Part shown: positions 7,774 through 7,980 of the stretch, piece by piece | How the letters are laid out: every line of letters begins with the position of its first letter | How positions within the stretch are numbered: position 1 is the first letter of the stretch | NCBI GenBank assembly: GCA_024710675.1 | Contig: JANJUH010000498.1 | Location: 1 to 7,980 of the forward strand | Direction of reading: 5' to 3' | Length of the DNA: 7,980 nucleotides | Source: Lysobacterales bacterium | Lineage (GTDB): Bacteria; Pseudomonadota; Gammaproteobacteria; Xanthomonadales; SZUA-5 | The notes under the pieces: model-generated | The model's database searches: none | Told to the model about the DNA's origin: nothing | Seen by the model: only the letters and a program-made list of their open reading frames with translations | Program-made: the position numbers and the translations under genes

Positions 7774-7980
7774 TCAGTCGCGGCGCACCATCGCCACGCC
7801 GATCAGGCCCACCAGCAGGCTGAGCAACACCAGGCCCCACTGGCTCAGCGTCGGGATCGCCTCGACCGGGTTGCCGACCAGCACCGAGACGCTGGCGACA
7901 TTGTTGCTCGTCGGCACCGGATCGGTCGTGTCGGAGCTCGTCGCCGCCTGGATGCTGCTGGTGCCCGGCACGAAGCTCGC
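7774..7980 (-). CDS. C-terminal end of a DUF11-like, IPTL-CTERM surface protein (partial)
   Basis: The reading frame is open to the window edge, so only the last 68 codons are visible and the start lies beyond 7980; the GTG at 7971 is not a credible start. Residues about 10-35 (QAATSSDTTDPVPTSNN, then VASVSVLV) match the end of a DUF11-type extracellular beta-sandwich repeat, which typically ends with D-P near an NN and a T/S-V-rich strand. Residues 42-67 form an IPTL-CTERM sorting signal: IPTLSQWG (42-49), a hydrophobic helix (LVLLSLLVGLIGVAMV), then Arg-Arg and a final Asp. Such tails are recognised by exosortase H-type enzymes, which process the protein at the inner membrane for surface display or export. 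The full domain count and function cannot be seen. Two hairpins follow the stop. Confidence 0.88.
   Translation of the reverse strand, partial: ASFVPGTSSIQAATSSDTTDPVPTSNNVASVSVLVGNPVEAIPTLSQWGLVLLSLLVGLIGVAMVRRD

Overview
All supportable genes lie on the minus strand of this GC-rich, gene-dense window. The conserved genes look proteobacterial. The right-hand end carries REP-type palindromes with a GTAGGAG head, of the kind I associate with Xanthomonadales/Lysobacterales, together with an IPTL-CTERM surface-protein tail. I therefore infer a gammaproteobacterium near the Xanthomonadales. This placement rests on pattern recognition, not on a search.

Right to left, which is the direction of transcription: (1) 7774-7980 is the C-terminal end of a secreted protein with a DUF11-like repeat and an IPTL-CTERM exosortase sorting signal; its start lies outside the window. 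(2) 7407-7773 is non-coding. It holds two strong hairpins just after that gene, then a cluster of six REP-like units (three in a strict 34-bp tandem period, and two inverted REPIN-type pairs), then a probable promoter. (3) 5451-7406 encodes an exported PAP2/vanadium-dependent haloperoxidase-family protein with a complete active-site signature and a C-terminal membrane anchor. (4) 4006-5415 is ffh, the SRP GTPase. (5) 3685-3927 and 3256-3681 form a type II toxin-antitoxin pair (Phd/YefM-type antitoxin, then a VapC PIN toxin) 3 bp apart. (6) 3037-3255 is an intergenic stretch with a G-rich 7-bp tandem repeat and a candidate promoter. (7) 1426-3036 and 133-1422 are aceB (malate synthase A) and aceA (isocitrate lyase), an operon with a 3-bp gap that ends in an intrinsic terminator at 28-48.

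The two aceBA enzymes form the glyoxylate bypass: AceA splits isocitrate into glyoxylate and succinate, and AceB condenses glyoxylate with acetyl-CoA to malate, which lets cells grow on acetate or fatty acids. No aceK or regulator is visible. Ffh delivers membrane proteins co-translationally and is probably unrelated in function to its neighbours. The haloperoxidase-like protein and the IPTL-CTERM protein are both envelope-directed.

I found no clearly new multi-gene system. The most structured unexplained element is the REP/REPIN cluster at 7456-7684. The most functionally open gene is the anchored haloperoxidase-like protein.
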